In this document: piece by piece, positions 16,825-26,478 of the stretch
Position numbering within the stretch: position 1 is the first letter of the stretch
How the letters are laid out: each line of letters opens with the position of its first letter
Notes under the pieces: model-generated
What the model was told of the DNA's origin: nothing
The model's input: only the letters and a program-made list of their open reading frames with translations
Databases searched by the model: none
Program-made: the position numbers and the translations under genes
Assembly: GCA_964368305.1 (NCBI GenBank)
Contig: CAYJAB010000001.1
Coordinates: forward strand, 62,001 to 126,000
Source of the DNA: CAYJAB01 sp964368305
GTDB taxonomy: Bacteria; Bacillota_I; Bacilli_A; Erysipelotrichales; Erysipelotrichaceae
DNA length: 64,000 nt
Reading direction: 5' to 3'

Positions 16825-19344
16825 TTAGATTTTCTTTTTTAAATCGCTTAATAATTGTAATGCTTCAAGTGGTGTCAATTGATTAATATCCACATCACTT
16901 AATGTCTGCATTACGGTTTCATAATTTGTTGGTATTTTATTTAGTTCTACAATCTCAAACGATTGTTGTACAACTTGTTGATTGTTTTCTAAATCTTCTA
17001 ATATTTTTTTAGAACGGTCAATGACAGTTTTAGGTAGTTTCGCAAGTTTCGCAACATTGATACCATAAGAACGATCTGCTTTACCTTCTTTAATTCTGTA
17101 TAAAAATGTAATCACATCGTCTTGTTCATACACATCTACACATACATTTTGTATTGTAGAGATTTTATCTTGCATTTCAGTTAGTTCGTGATAATGTGTT
17201 GAAAATAATGTTTTTGCTTTTATACAAACCGCGATGTATTCTAACATGGATTGCGCAAGTGCCATTCCATCGTACGTTGATGTTCCTCTTCCGATTTCAT
17301 CAAATAAGATTAATGAATTTTCTGTAGCATACTTAAGTGCTTGATTTGCTTCATTCATTTCAACCATAAATGTAGATTGCCCACTTAAAATATCGTCACT
17401 TGCGCCAAGTCGTGTAAATACCTTATCAAAAATAACAAGATTCGCTGACTTAGCAGGTACATTACATCCAATTTGTGCCATAATCGAAATGAGTGCACAT
17501 TGTCTCATATATGTACTTTTACCACCCATATTTGGACCTGTAATCATTAAAATGTTTCTATCTTTGTCCATTTTTAAATCATTGGATACATATTTCTTTT
17601 CTTTCATTAACTCATCTAAAATAGGATGTCTTCCTTCTTCTATTTCAATAATCCCTTCTTTATTAAAATGAGGTTGCACATACCCTTTTTGACTACTTAA
17701 CTCACATAGTGCATACAATGCATCTATCATTGAAATTGAAAATGCCAACTGCTGCAGTTTTGGTAAGTACTCTTTCATTTTATCAATCAGTTCTTGATAC
17801 AGCTGTGTCTCTAGACTCATTGAAAGTTCAGATGCTTGAAGAATTCTATCTTCCAGTTCTTTTAATTCTTTTGTCGTAAATCTTTCTGCATTTGTTAATG
17901 TTTGTTTACGACTATATCCTTCTTCTTCCTTTACAATCCCAATATTTGCCTTACTTACTTCAAAGTAATATCCAAATACACGATTGTATCCTATTTTAAG
18001 ATTTTTAATTCCTGTTTTTTCTCTCTCTTTTGTTTCAAGTGCCAACATCAAATCTTTACCATCGTTTAATAGTATACGATATGAATCTAACTGCGTATCA
18101 TATCCTGCTTTAAATACACCGCCCTCTTTTACAGTCGCAGGTGGCAATTCCACAAGTGCATTTTCTAATAATTGATATAATGAAAAACAAGAATCTACAT
18201 TCCCTAATTTCTTAAATTCATGTGTCTTATTAAAACACGCTAATAAAGCAGGTACATTTTTTAGTGACTTTCTAATACGAATACAATCCGTTGTATTCGC
18301 ACTTCCATACGCCAGTTTCGCAACCAAGCGATCTAAATCATATATATTCTTTAAAGCATCTTTTAATTCTATTCTTTCAATAAAATTCTTATTAAAATAA
18401 GAAATTACATTTTGTCTTTCTTGAATTTTACTTAAACTTACCAATGGTTTTTCAATCCATTTTTTAAGTGTACGACTTCCCATGGCAGTTTGACATTTAT
18501 CCATAAACGACCAAAGTGTTTCTGTTTTTGCCTGTGCTTTTAATCCAACTGTAAGTTCTAGATTTTGTTGCGTAGAAAAATCCATATATACATATTCATC
18601 TTCATTGTCGATATAAGTGACTCTTAAATGATTCATCATTCTTTTTTGTGTATTCGCTAAATAATTTAAAAGTAATCCAAACGCTTTAATATAATACGCT
18701 TCTTTCACTTCTTCATAAAGCGGAGTATATTCGGAATCAATGCTAAACGCGTCACAATAAGATATTGTAATATATCCACTTTCTCGAATACTCTTTAAAT
18801 ATTTATCATTGAAGTTTGATTCTACAACCACTTCTCTCACATTGTTTTTTAATAATTGTTGTTTAAGAACAGTAATGTTTTTATCAATTGATTTTAAATA
18901 GTTTTCTCCAGTTGCCATTTCACAAAACGACAATGCAAATCCATGTGTGTATTCTATAATAGATGCAATATACACACTATTTTTATCATCGTTTGTATCT
19001 TCCATTATTGTTCCTGGAGTTATTATTTTTACTACATCTCTTTTTACGATTCCTTTTGTTTGACCAGCATCTTCCAACTGTTCAACAATCGCAACTTTAT
19101 ATCCTTTTGAAACCAATCTTTGAATATATGGAGTTACTGCATGGTGTGGAACACCACACATTGGCACCTTCTCTTCTACACCTGCATTTCTTCCTGTTAA
19201 TATAAGATCTAATTCATTGGATGCAATTTTTGCATCTTCAAAAAACATCTCATAAAAATCTCCTAGACGATAAAAAACTAACGCATCCTTGTGTTTTTCT
19301 TTTACCTCTAGGTATTGTTGTATCATTGGTGTATATTGTTTCAT
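16825..19344 (-). CDS. mutS: DNA mismatch repair protein MutS
   Basis: MutS (839 residues) recognises mismatches and signals to MutL. Mismatch-contacting Phe-X-Glu lies in GDFYEMF near residue 30; Walker A is TGPNMGGKSTYMRQ (around 595), Walker B and signature DEIGRGTSTYDGMAL. All five domains appear full length. SD AGAGGTAG precedes the ATG. It heads the operon mutS-mutL-miaA-tcdA. Confidence 0.98.
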   Translation of the reverse strand: MKQYTPMIQQYLEVKEKHKDALVFYRLGDFYEMFFEDAKIASNELDLILTGRNAGVEEKVPMCGVPHHAVTPYIQRLVSKGYKVAIVEQLEDAGQTKGIVKRDVVKIITPGTIMEDTNDDKNSVYIASIIEYTHGFALSFCEMATGENYLKSIDKNITVLKQQLLKNNVREVVVESNFNDKYLKSIRESGYITISYCDAFSIDSEYTPLYEEVKEAYYIKAFGLLLNYLANTQKRMMNHLRVTYIDNEDEYVYMDFSTQQNLELTVGLKAQAKTETLWSFMDKCQTAMGSRTLKKWIEKPLVSLSKIQERQNVISYFNKNFIERIELKDALKNIYDLDRLVAKLAYGSANTTDCIRIRKSLKNVPALLACFNKTHEFKKLGNVDSCFSLYQLLENALVELPPATVKEGGVFKAGYDTQLDSYRILLNDGKDLMLALETKEREKTGIKNLKIGYNRVFGYYFEVSKANIGIVKEEEGYSRKQTLTNAERFTTKELKELEDRILQASELSMSLETQLYQELIDKMKEYLPKLQQLAFSISMIDALYALCELSSQKGYVQPHFNKEGIIEIEEGRHPILDELMKEKKYVSNDLKMDKDRNILMITGPNMGGKSTYMRQCALISIMAQIGCNVPAKSANLVIFDKVFTRLGASDDILSGQSTFMVEMNEANQALKYATENSLILFDEIGRGTSTYDGMALAQSMLEYIAVCIKAKTLFSTHYHELTEMQDKISTIQNVCVDVYEQDDVITFLYRIKEGKADRSYGINVAKLAKLPKTVIDRSKKILEDLENNQQVVQQSFEIVELNKIPTNYETVMQTLSDVDINQLTPLEALQLLSDLKKKI

Positions 19345-19398
19345 TGACTACCTCTTAATCTATTTTTCACTATATTATTTTATCATATTTACCAACTA

Positions 19399-19424
19399 AA
19401 AAAGACATCATTTTATGATGTCTC
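19399..19424 (-). terminator. Terminator after PTS-type permease gene
   Basis: Hairpin AGACATCA-TTTTA-TGATGTCT with TTTTTTAG following on the - strand, just past the stop of the PTS-type gene. Confidence 0.75.
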
Positions 19425-19432
19425 TTGTAAAA

Positions 19433-20992
19433 TTATTGTTGTTGCGTATTTTGTAATTCATTTCTTTTTTTTATTTGCTTAATTCTTGTATGTATCATAT
19501 AGGCGTTCATCCCGATTGAAATGATATATCCCGCACGTGATTCCACAATTTTATAAGCTCCATATTTTTGAATACGGTTAAAATCCATTTTTTCTGAATC
19601 TTCTACTTGAACTAAAAGTTTAGTTGTAGTTGATCCTGTTGATTTAATATTATCGATTCCACCCAATGTAAAGATGATTCCTTCTATTGTCGCTTCACCT
19701 TTACCTGTATTCATGAAGTCCATCGCTCCTTTTTTAAGATAGAAGACTGTCATTAATAAATAGGCAATAAATGTTAAAATACCCACAATTATAAACAATT
19801 GCATATCAGATTCTGTCGCAGGATTTCTTGCGAATTGAATTAAATCCACAATACTTGCTGGTGTTGCAATCGAAGTAGATCCTGAATATGAATATCCAAT
19901 AAACACTTGAAGTGCTTGCATCACTGCAAATAAAATACCTGTAGCAAGAATATGAAATCCAAATAGCATTGGTGCAACCATTAATAAATAAAACTCAAAT
20001 GGAAGCAATATCCCAGATACAACAGATGCTACAATTGCAATAACTCCAAATATGATGTATCTTCTTTGCGCAAATTTATCCGTAATGCTTTTTAGTACAC
20101 CAATAATAACAGCTGGAACTGCAAATATATTTAAAATAAAGTAAGGTGTAATCAATCGTCCTGCTCCTGTGTCAATCAAACCATTTGCTGATTGTGCAGT
20201 CCATACTGCAACATCTCCTAAATAATTTGTTCCTACAGAGTTAATCCATGAACCACCCATTTCTCCAAACCAGAATGGACCGCGAATCAATGCAGGCATA
20301 TTTAATATTGAAAGTCCTCTATCAAATATTCCATATACAAATAAGTTCATTGGATTTGTAATATCATTTGCGATAAATCCAAAAACAGAATAAAGCATAT
20401 CAATAAAGTATGGCCAAATATATGAAATCGCAACTGCAGATAGTAGTGTATAAAATAATGTTGAGATTAATGCTGCCGTATTTCTATCGACAAAAGATAA
20501 GAATCCATAAGGTGAACGACTTCTTGATTTAATATATATTTTTCTTGTAAGACCAGCCACAATCAACGCTGCGATGATACCTGTTTCAATTGGAAACTTT
20601 ATCCCAGCTCCTACAATTGAATAGTTTGTAATATTAATTGATAAACCTAAAACTGAAGTATATGCAGTTGCAGGCATATCAAGTGATGTCAAAAACATTG
20701 TTGTTACATTAAATAAAATATATGCTACAACACCAATAAACACCGGCACTGATCCTTCAAAGTTTTTTGATAGTATTTTGATTAATATTAATAAGGAAAA
20801 ATTTGAAACTACAAACCCTCCGAAATATTTAAATAATTCTGCGAATAATATCACGATATCATTTTCTATTGTAAAGACTGTTATATTATTTGGATTTAAG
20901 ATAATTCCACATACACCCATGATAAATGTTGCAATAAACAACATTATAAAAGGAAATTTAACAATCTCAATGTATGAATTCCATCTTTTCAT
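19433..20992 (-). CDS. PTS EIIC-EIIB-like protein with degenerate IIB (no catalytic Cys)
   Basis: A 519-residue protein with about ten transmembrane segments (residues 10-420) resembling glucose-family PTS IIC and a C-terminal IIB-like domain (about 435-505). In active IIB domains the phosphorylated Cys lies in a D-A-C-I-T-R-L context; here the aligned stretch after GGIDNI is K-S-T-G-S-T-T-T-K-L, so Thr455 replaces Cys and there is no Cys in the domain. The IIC sugar loop GITEPIEF reads GILLPFEF (327-334), losing one Glu. It stands alone, with no EIIA or sugar genes. Probably not a phosphorylating transporter; perhaps a facilitator or sensor (inference). Confidence 0.8.
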   Translation of the reverse strand: MKRWNSYIEIVKFPFIMLFIATFIMGVCGIILNPNNITVFTIENDIVILFAELFKYFGGFVVSNFSLLILIKILSKNFEGSVPVFIGVVAYILFNVTTMFLTSLDMPATAYTSVLGLSINITNYSIVGAGIKFPIETGIIAALIVAGLTRKIYIKSRSRSPYGFLSFVDRNTAALISTLFYTLLSAVAISYIWPYFIDMLYSVFGFIANDITNPMNLFVYGIFDRGLSILNMPALIRGPFWFGEMGGSWINSVGTNYLGDVAVWTAQSANGLIDTGAGRLITPYFILNIFAVPAVIIGVLKSITDKFAQRRYIIFGVIAIVASVVSGILLPFEFYLLMVAPMLFGFHILATGILFAVMQALQVFIGYSYSGSTSIATPASIVDLIQFARNPATESDMQLFIIVGILTFIAYLLMTVFYLKKGAMDFMNTGKGEATIEGIIFTLGGIDNIKSTGSTTTKLLVQVEDSEKMDFNRIQKYGAYKIVESRAGYIISIGMNAYMIHTRIKQIKKRNELQNTQQQ

Positions 20993-21159
20993 AATCTCAC
21001 CTCTTTTATTATGATACCATTTTTACTATCTCTATTCAATGAAACATGCATGTGTATTTTGTGAATAATTTTTACTTTTCAATAATTAGACTGTGCAAAT
21101 GTGTATAATATGGTAAACTATTGATATTAGTTTATATACTGTTTTGGAGATCTACTATT

Positions 21160-22341
21160 ATGCAAAAAAAATCTAGCCTCGCTAAAATCGATTTTCACTT
21201 AGATAAGACACTTGTTCTTATTCTTTTGTTGATTTTCGCTACAAGTTTAGTTTCTTTATATAGTGCAATTCCACTAATTGATATTAATGGAATCGATATT
21301 TTAGTGAAACAAGTTGTTTGGTTTATCTTGGGTGCAATCTTACTTGCATTCTTACTGTTTTTTGGGATTGACCGCTTGTTTACTGGGGTTAACTTTTTCT
21401 ACTTTGTACTACTTATTCTCCTGTTTTTCTTACTTGTAGATCGTTATATTGATTTACCTTTTATTAGACCTGTTTCAGGAGCACGGGCTTGGTATCAAAT
21501 ACCAGGTATTGGTACATTCCAGCCAAGTGAGTTTATGAAAGTTATATTAATTATACAGGTTGCGAATATTATCGATGAACATAATAAATTTAAAGTAGAT
21601 ATGTCTTATTCAAGCGATATTAAACTATTTATTAAAATTATTAAATACTGTGCACTTCCTTTAATTCTAATCTTCTTACAACCAGATACGGGAATTCCAA
21701 TTATCATTTTTGTGAGTATTGCTGTGATGGTCATGATGAGTGGTATTCGAAAAGAATGGATCATTGCAGGTATGGTTGCAGCAGTGATTGGTGTTGCTAT
21801 TATATTCTTTTTATTCGAATTTTATCCTTCTACATTAGCGAAACTATTAGGCGGTAGTTATAAACTAAATCGTTTTTATGGCTGGCTTGAAACAGAAAAA
21901 TATATGAATCAATGGGGTCAACAATTGTATACTTCTTTATTAGCAATTGGATCCGCTGGACTAACTGGCCATGGTGTTCAATCGTATGTTGTAGGACTGC
22001 TTGAACCTCAAAATGATTTCATCTTTGCGGTAATTGGTCAAAGTTTTGGATTTATCGGTGCGTGTTTTACTGTAATATTATGTACAGTATTTAACTTAAA
22101 ACTATTAAAAGTTGCCCTAGACTATGATCGACCACGTGAAAAATATATGGTATGTGGATTGTTAGGTATGCTACTTTTCCAACAATTTCAAAATATGGGG
22201 ATGATCGTAGGTCTTCTTCCAATCACAGGAATTACGCTACCACTTATATCGTCTGGTGGTTCATCCTTACTTTCTTATATGATTCCTTTGGCAATTGTAT
22301 TTCATATGAGTAGTGAAAACTATACACGACATAAACAATAA
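21160..22341 (+). CDS. rodA: Peptidoglycan glycosyltransferase RodA (SEDS family)
   Basis: A 393-residue SEDS protein with about ten transmembrane helices. RodA-type signatures: VSGARAWYQIPGIGTFQPSEFMKV, LQPDTGIPIIIF, and the C-terminal GITLPLISSGGSSLLSYM. SEDS proteins polymerise lipid II in elongation or division; the sequence favours RodA over FtsW but the call between them is not certain. A TTG at 21121 gives a longer frame, but GGAG at 21145-21148 sits before the ATG at 21160. Faces the origin-distal PTS gene divergently and converges with nadK. Confidence 0.92.
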   Translation: MQKKSSLAKIDFHLDKTLVLILLLIFATSLVSLYSAIPLIDINGIDILVKQVVWFILGAILLAFLLFFGIDRLFTGVNFFYFVLLILLFFLLVDRYIDLPFIRPVSGARAWYQIPGIGTFQPSEFMKVILIIQVANIIDEHNKFKVDMSYSSDIKLFIKIIKYCALPLILIFLQPDTGIPIIIFVSIAVMVMMSGIRKEWIIAGMVAAVIGVAIIFFLFEFYPSTLAKLLGGSYKLNRFYGWLETEKYMNQWGQQLYTSLLAIGSAGLTGHGVQSYVVGLLEPQNDFIFAVIGQSFGFIGACFTVILCTVFNLKLLKVALDYDRPREKYMVCGLLGMLLFQQFQNMGMIVGLLPITGITLPLISSGGSSLLSYMIPLAIVFHMSSENYTRHKQ

Positions 22342-22344
22342 ACT

Positions 22345-22379
22345 AAAAAAAGCTCACTTTTGATAAGTAAGCTTTTTTA
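22345..22379. terminator. Bidirectional terminator between rodA and nadK
   Basis: Hairpin AAAAAAGCTCACTT-TTGAT-AAGTAAGCTTTTTT with one mismatch; A-tract and T-tract flank it, between convergent genes. Confidence 0.75.
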
Positions 22380-23159
22380 TTAGAATAAATTTTTTAGTTT
22401 TTTGACAAAGTCATCTTTACGATAGCGTGCAACATGCACTTTTTTATCTGATAGTTTACACGTTATTTTTTTAGCTTCACTTATTGATTTAATTTTATGA
22501 TCATACCCTAACATTGCGTCTTCAAAACTCTTACTTTCAAGTTCAATTTCTGCATCTGATCTTAAAATAATAGGTGAGTTTAATGAACGATATGCACGAT
22601 GATGAATTCCAGCAATTTCTGTAAGTTGAAGTACTTCAAGTCCCCTTTGCACAACTGCTCCATTAATTGAACGGTTATATGCAGTTGATCCGTATTGTGT
22701 ACTGATACACAAACCAGTTCCCCTAAACACTTCTAACTCTTCTTTATTAATATGAACTGTCATAATTTGAGTTTTAACTACATTTTCAATTCTTGCTTCA
22801 TTAACTGCATATACTTTTTCTGTTGTTTTGCCTTCTATTTCTACTTCAATTAAAGATGAAGAATAAATGCTTGGTTTTTTATATAAAATATCTGCGATGC
22901 ATTCATCTAGTTCTTGCATTGTATATTGCGTAAAAAATCCAAGTGTTCCTGTGTGAATTCCCATGAAACAAACATCATCTAGTATATCTAAATGGGTATG
23001 TACTGAATATAAAAATGTCCCATCTCCACCTATACTAATAATAAGCTCTGGTGTATCCATATCTACAATCAATTCATTTTGTACAAGTTGTTTTATGATA
23101 TAAGATGCGATTTTTTCTGACATCTCATCTTGTCTTGTGACTACTTTAAAACGTTTCAT
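22380..23159 (-). CDS. nadK: NAD kinase
   Basis: A 259-residue NAD(+) kinase making NADP. The GGDGT motif (ISIGGDGTFLYSVH) is at about residues 43-50 and the second conserved region GTLGFFTQY at about 72-80; the NE/N-rich AVNEARIEN segment and the STAYNRSINGAVV loop (GSTAYNRS) are all present. SD AAGGAAG before ATG. Divergent from the CYTH gene. Confidence 0.96.
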   Translation of the reverse strand: MKRFKVVTRQDEMSEKIASYIIKQLVQNELIVDMDTPELIISIGGDGTFLYSVHTHLDILDDVCFMGIHTGTLGFFTQYTMQELDECIADILYKKPSIYSSSLIEVEIEGKTTEKVYAVNEARIENVVKTQIMTVHINKEELEVFRGTGLCISTQYGSTAYNRSINGAVVQRGLEVLQLTEIAGIHHRAYRSLNSPIILRSDAEIELESKSFEDAMLGYDHKIKSISEAKKITCKLSDKKVHVARYRKDDFVKKLKNLF

Positions 23160-23216
23160 GTTACCACTTCCTTTTATATCAGTACTATTGTATCATAAAT
23201 ATACGAGGTTACCGCT

Positions 23217-23768
23217 ATGAAAAAAAACTTAGAAATTGAATATAAATCACTTCTAACAAAAGAAGAGTTTGAATTATTATTAAAACATTTTCACTCACAC
23301 ACTATTATGGATCAAACAAATTACTATTTCGATACAAAAGACTTTGACTTACTTAAACAAAAGGCAAATGTCAGAATTAGAAAAATAAATGATTCATTTG
23401 AGTTTACACTTAAGCAGTCCCTAAATGAAGGGGTTTTAGAACATTCCCTTTCTGTAGGTTCTAGTGATGTTTCAGAACTTAGTCATCCTGAAATTGTGAA
23501 ATTACTTGATCAATTAAATGTGAATACACCTCTTATTTCAATCGGATCTATTCGAACAATACGTTATTTAATAAAAGATGAATACAAAGAAATTTGTCTA
23601 GATCATAGTTTTATAAACAACTATCAAGATTATGAGATTGAATATGAACTTATCAAAGAGCATTCTACTTCTTACGTTGATTTTATGAAAATACTAAATA
23701 ATCATTCTATTCAATTTAAAAAGGCAAAACCTAAGTTTGTACGTTTTATTGAAACAATCACCCAATAG
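23217..23768 (+). CDS. CYTH domain protein (putative triphosphatase)
   Basis: A 183-residue CYTH superfamily protein. The diagnostic ExExK motif is LEIEYK (residues 5-9), followed by the tunnel-lining charged strands YYFDTKDFDLL, VRIRK, FEFTLKQ and ECLDHS-like ICLDHSFI. CYTH enzymes cleave triphosphate substrates (tripolyphosphate, thiamine triphosphate) using divalent metal. It resembles Bacillus YjbK; in that genus such genes neighbour nadK and (p)ppGpp synthases, and here nadK is directly divergent. Confidence 0.88.
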   Translation: MKKNLEIEYKSLLTKEEFELLLKHFHSHTIMDQTNYYFDTKDFDLLKQKANVRIRKINDSFEFTLKQSLNEGVLEHSLSVGSSDVSELSHPEIVKLLDQLNVNTPLISIGSIRTIRYLIKDEYKEICLDHSFINNYQDYEIEYELIKEHSTSYVDFMKILNNHSIQFKKAKPKFVRFIETITQ

Positions 23769-23784
23769 GAATTTGTTTTAATTT

Positions 23785-23825
23785 AAAAAGCTAAGAAAGT
23801 TCTAAATAACTTATCTTAGCTTTTT
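23785..23825. terminator. Bidirectional terminator after CYTH gene
   Basis: Inverted repeat AAAAAGCTAAGA/TCTTAGCTTTTT, with an inner AAGT/ACTT stem, between convergent genes. Confidence 0.75.
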
Positions 23826-24738
23826 CTAACATTTCTATAATTTCTCCCACCATTTTATTGTCGTATACGAAGATAAAATGAATACTGTAAGAATCATTTA
23901 ATTGTTCATTTAAATTCATCTTAAATATTTGTGCATGTCCCAATGCCTCTTTTGTCTTTGTAAGTGATTTTTTTTGTGTTGCTACAATTGGAAGATATAA
24001 ATTAATTTGATTCTCATCAATCACCAAGAGTTCATCCCCTTTGAGCTGATCAATTGACTCCTCATTGTAATAATCTAACAATTGGCTTTTAAGTTTCTTT
24101 AAAAGTCTTTTTTCTTTTTTTATTTCTGCTTCACTCACATCTTTATCTATTAATTTTATAGAAATTTGTCTACATAAATGCTGTGTAACATCTATTTCAA
24201 ACATACTTGTAGATAATATTTTATCACTCAATGCTGCTGTCCATACATCTACACCAATTTCTTTTGCTTTATTTAGTATTTGTGAAGTCAGCTGCATATT
24301 ATCTTTATCTAAATAAATATAACTTTCAATGCTTTTTGATATTTTTATACCAAAATCACTTAAATAAATTGGGGCTTGAAAGTAAACAACATCTGTTAAA
24401 TACAAACAATTTAATTTTTTAGGGAATTCCTTTGTTTTTTTAACTTTTGCGATTGCTTCATATAAATCTTCTTTTTTTGCATATCCGTTTTCTGTTGTAT
24501 ATGTATTCCACATCTTATTAAATGAAAACTGATTTGTATGGTCTAATCTACCATATCCAATAATTCCTTTTTCTTTTTTTCGATCACTACTTTTACTTAA
24601 GAAAAATAGTAAGTCTCCTTTATGGAAATCCGCCATTTTTTTACTACTAGAAGGTCTCCAAAAATTCATTGTTTGGTTTCCATTTAAACGATGATATTCA
24701 ATCATTTTTTTATCTGTAATATACGCTACTGTTGCCAT
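23791..24738 (-). CDS. Uncharacterised protein with PUA/EVE-like N-terminus
   Basis: A 315-residue protein I do not recognise by name. The N-terminal ~100 residues (FWRPSSSKK, FHKGDLLFFLSK, KGIIGYGRL) have the look of an EVE/PUA-like fold: a strand with Gly-Asp before a hydrophobic core and a Gly-Tyr-Gly turn. The central part (100-190) contains FGIKISKSIESYIY. The C-terminal part is Lys/Glu rich (about 200-235) and may form a coil. No signal peptide or membrane helix. It is unlinked in transcription to nadK/CYTH and has its own start upstream of fhs. Nucleic-acid binding is a guess. Confidence 0.5.
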   Translation of the reverse strand: MATVAYITDKKMIEYHRLNGNQTMNFWRPSSSKKMADFHKGDLLFFLSKSSDRKKEKGIIGYGRLDHTNQFSFNKMWNTYTTENGYAKKEDLYEAIAKVKKTKEFPKKLNCLYLTDVVYFQAPIYLSDFGIKISKSIESYIYLDKDNMQLTSQILNKAKEIGVDVWTAALSDKILSTSMFEIDVTQHLCRQISIKLIDKDVSEAEIKKEKRLLKKLKSQLLDYYNEESIDQLKGDELLVIDENQINLYLPIVATQKKSLTKTKEALGHAQIFKMNLNEQLNDSYSIHFIFVYDNKMVGEIIEMLEKAKISYLELS

Positions 24739-24784
24739 AAAGTTATCCCCATTCTTATTTTAACAAAATCTTTTACATAATAAA

Positions 24785-24804
24785 AGAAGGTATTTCTACC
24801 TTCT
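24785..24804 (-). terminator. Terminator after fhs
   Basis: Hairpin AGAAGGTA-TTTC-TACCTTCT followed by TTTTATTATG on the - strand at the fhs stop. Confidence 0.7.
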
Positions 24805-26467
24805 AAAATAAACCATAGGTTTGTCCATCTTTATCAATTCCCATATTCTCTGCAGCAGGAACTTTCGCAAGCCCCGGCATTGTAAGGATTGAACCTGTAT
24901 AAACAACAATAAACCCAGCACCCAGTGAAATAGATAAATCATTTACATGAATACTAAACTCTTTAGGTCTTCCTACGAGTTTCGCATTATCACTTAAAGA
25001 GACAGGTGTTTTAACCATACAAATCGGAAGTTTATCCCATCCGTTCTTTTTATATGCATTTAATTTTTCTTGTGCACCTTCAGAAAATATTACATCTTTT
25101 CCACCATATATTTTTGTCGTAACTTTATTTATTTTCTCTTCTATTGAATCTGTTAGTTTATAAGTATTTGTGAATTTATTATCAACATCGCATAACTTTA
25201 CCACTTCTTCAGCTAAATGAGTCATTCCACTTCCACCATTTGCCCACCCTTCACAGAGTGTAGCGGTAATGTTGTTTTCTTTACACCATTTTAAAACAAC
25301 ATTTAACTCTTCTTCACTGTCTTGAGAAAATTTGTTTATCGCGATAACAAAAGGAATGTTATATGACTTAATATTTTCAATATGCTGTTTAAGATTTTCA
25401 ATTCCTAAAAATACAGCATCTGTATTTTCTATTTTAAGATCTTCATACAAGACACCACCATGTTGCTTCAATGCTCTAATTGTCGCAACGATTACAACTG
25501 CATTTGCAGAAATACCCATTTGTCTACACTTAATGTTTAAAAACTTCTCTGCACCTAAATCTGCGCCAAATCCAGCTTCTGTAACAACATAATCTGCCAG
25601 TTTTAAAGCCATTTGTGTAGCGATGATTGAGTTACACCCGTGTGCAATGTTTGCGAAGGGACCTCCGTGTACAAATACAGGATTATTTTCTAATGTTTGT
25701 ACTAAGTTGGGTTTAATCGCCTCTTTTAATAGCAACTGTAATGCACCTGAGATATTTAAGTCTTTAATCGTAATATAACAACCATTGTAATCTTTAGCAA
25801 CAATAACATTTTCTACTTTATCTTTAAAATCATCTAATGATTTTGACAAACAGAAAATTGCCATGATTTCTGATGCGACTGTAATATTAAAACCATCTTT
25901 ACGTTCTACACCATTTTTTCCACCTTGTGCAACTGTCACTTGTCTGAGTGCACGGTCATTTAAATCAACACATCTTTTCCATGTAATTTCATTTGGGTTT
26001 ATATTTAAAGGATTTCCATGATAAATTGAGTTATCGATAATTGCACTAATTAAATTATTTACCGATGTTATGGCGTGCATATCTCCAGTGAAGTGTAAGT
26101 TAATTTTCTCCATAGGAACAACTTGTGCATATCCACCACCTGTGGCACCACCTTTTATACCAAACACTGGTCCCATTGAAGGCTCACGAAGTGTACCCAT
26201 TACATTTTTATTAATTTTAGCAAGTCCATCTACCAATCCAATTGTAGTAGTAGATTTTCCTTCTCCTGCTTTGGTAGGATTGATTGCTGTTACTAAAATC
26301 AATTTACCATTTGGCTTATCTTTTAATGTTTCATTGATTTCTAAACTAATTTTAGCAATATCTTTTCCATAATACTCTATGTACTTTTCATCGATGCTTA
26401 GTTTTTTCGCAACATTTTCGATTGGATTTAGTATTGCTTTTTGAGCTATTTGAATATCTGTATTCAT
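24803..26467 (-). CDS. fhs: Formate-tetrahydrofolate ligase
   Basis: A 554-residue ligase joining formate to tetrahydrofolate with ATP. P-loop-like GEGKSTTTIGL is at about 68-78; the family REPSMGPVFGIKGGATGGGYAQV and FTGDMHAI segments are present, as are TEAGFGADLGAEKF and CLINLYVGP-like C-terminal LSLGAGFIVVYTGSILTMPGLAKVPAA. Works with FolD. Last gene of the run dnaX-ybaB-recR-fhs; 12 bp after recR with SD AAAGGAGGA. Confidence 0.97.
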   Translation of the reverse strand: MNTDIQIAQKAILNPIENVAKKLSIDEKYIEYYGKDIAKISLEINETLKDKPNGKLILVTAINPTKAGEGKSTTTIGLVDGLAKINKNVMGTLREPSMGPVFGIKGGATGGGYAQVVPMEKINLHFTGDMHAITSVNNLISAIIDNSIYHGNPLNINPNEITWKRCVDLNDRALRQVTVAQGGKNGVERKDGFNITVASEIMAIFCLSKSLDDFKDKVENVIVAKDYNGCYITIKDLNISGALQLLLKEAIKPNLVQTLENNPVFVHGGPFANIAHGCNSIIATQMALKLADYVVTEAGFGADLGAEKFLNIKCRQMGISANAVVIVATIRALKQHGGVLYEDLKIENTDAVFLGIENLKQHIENIKSYNIPFVIAINKFSQDSEEELNVVLKWCKENNITATLCEGWANGGSGMTHLAEEVVKLCDVDNKFTNTYKLTDSIEEKINKVTTKIYGGKDVIFSEGAQEKLNAYKKNGWDKLPICMVKTPVSLSDNAKLVGRPKEFSIHVNDLSISLGAGFIVVYTGSILTMPGLAKVPAAENMGIDKDGQTYGLF

Positions 26468-26478
26468 TTAGTCCTCCT

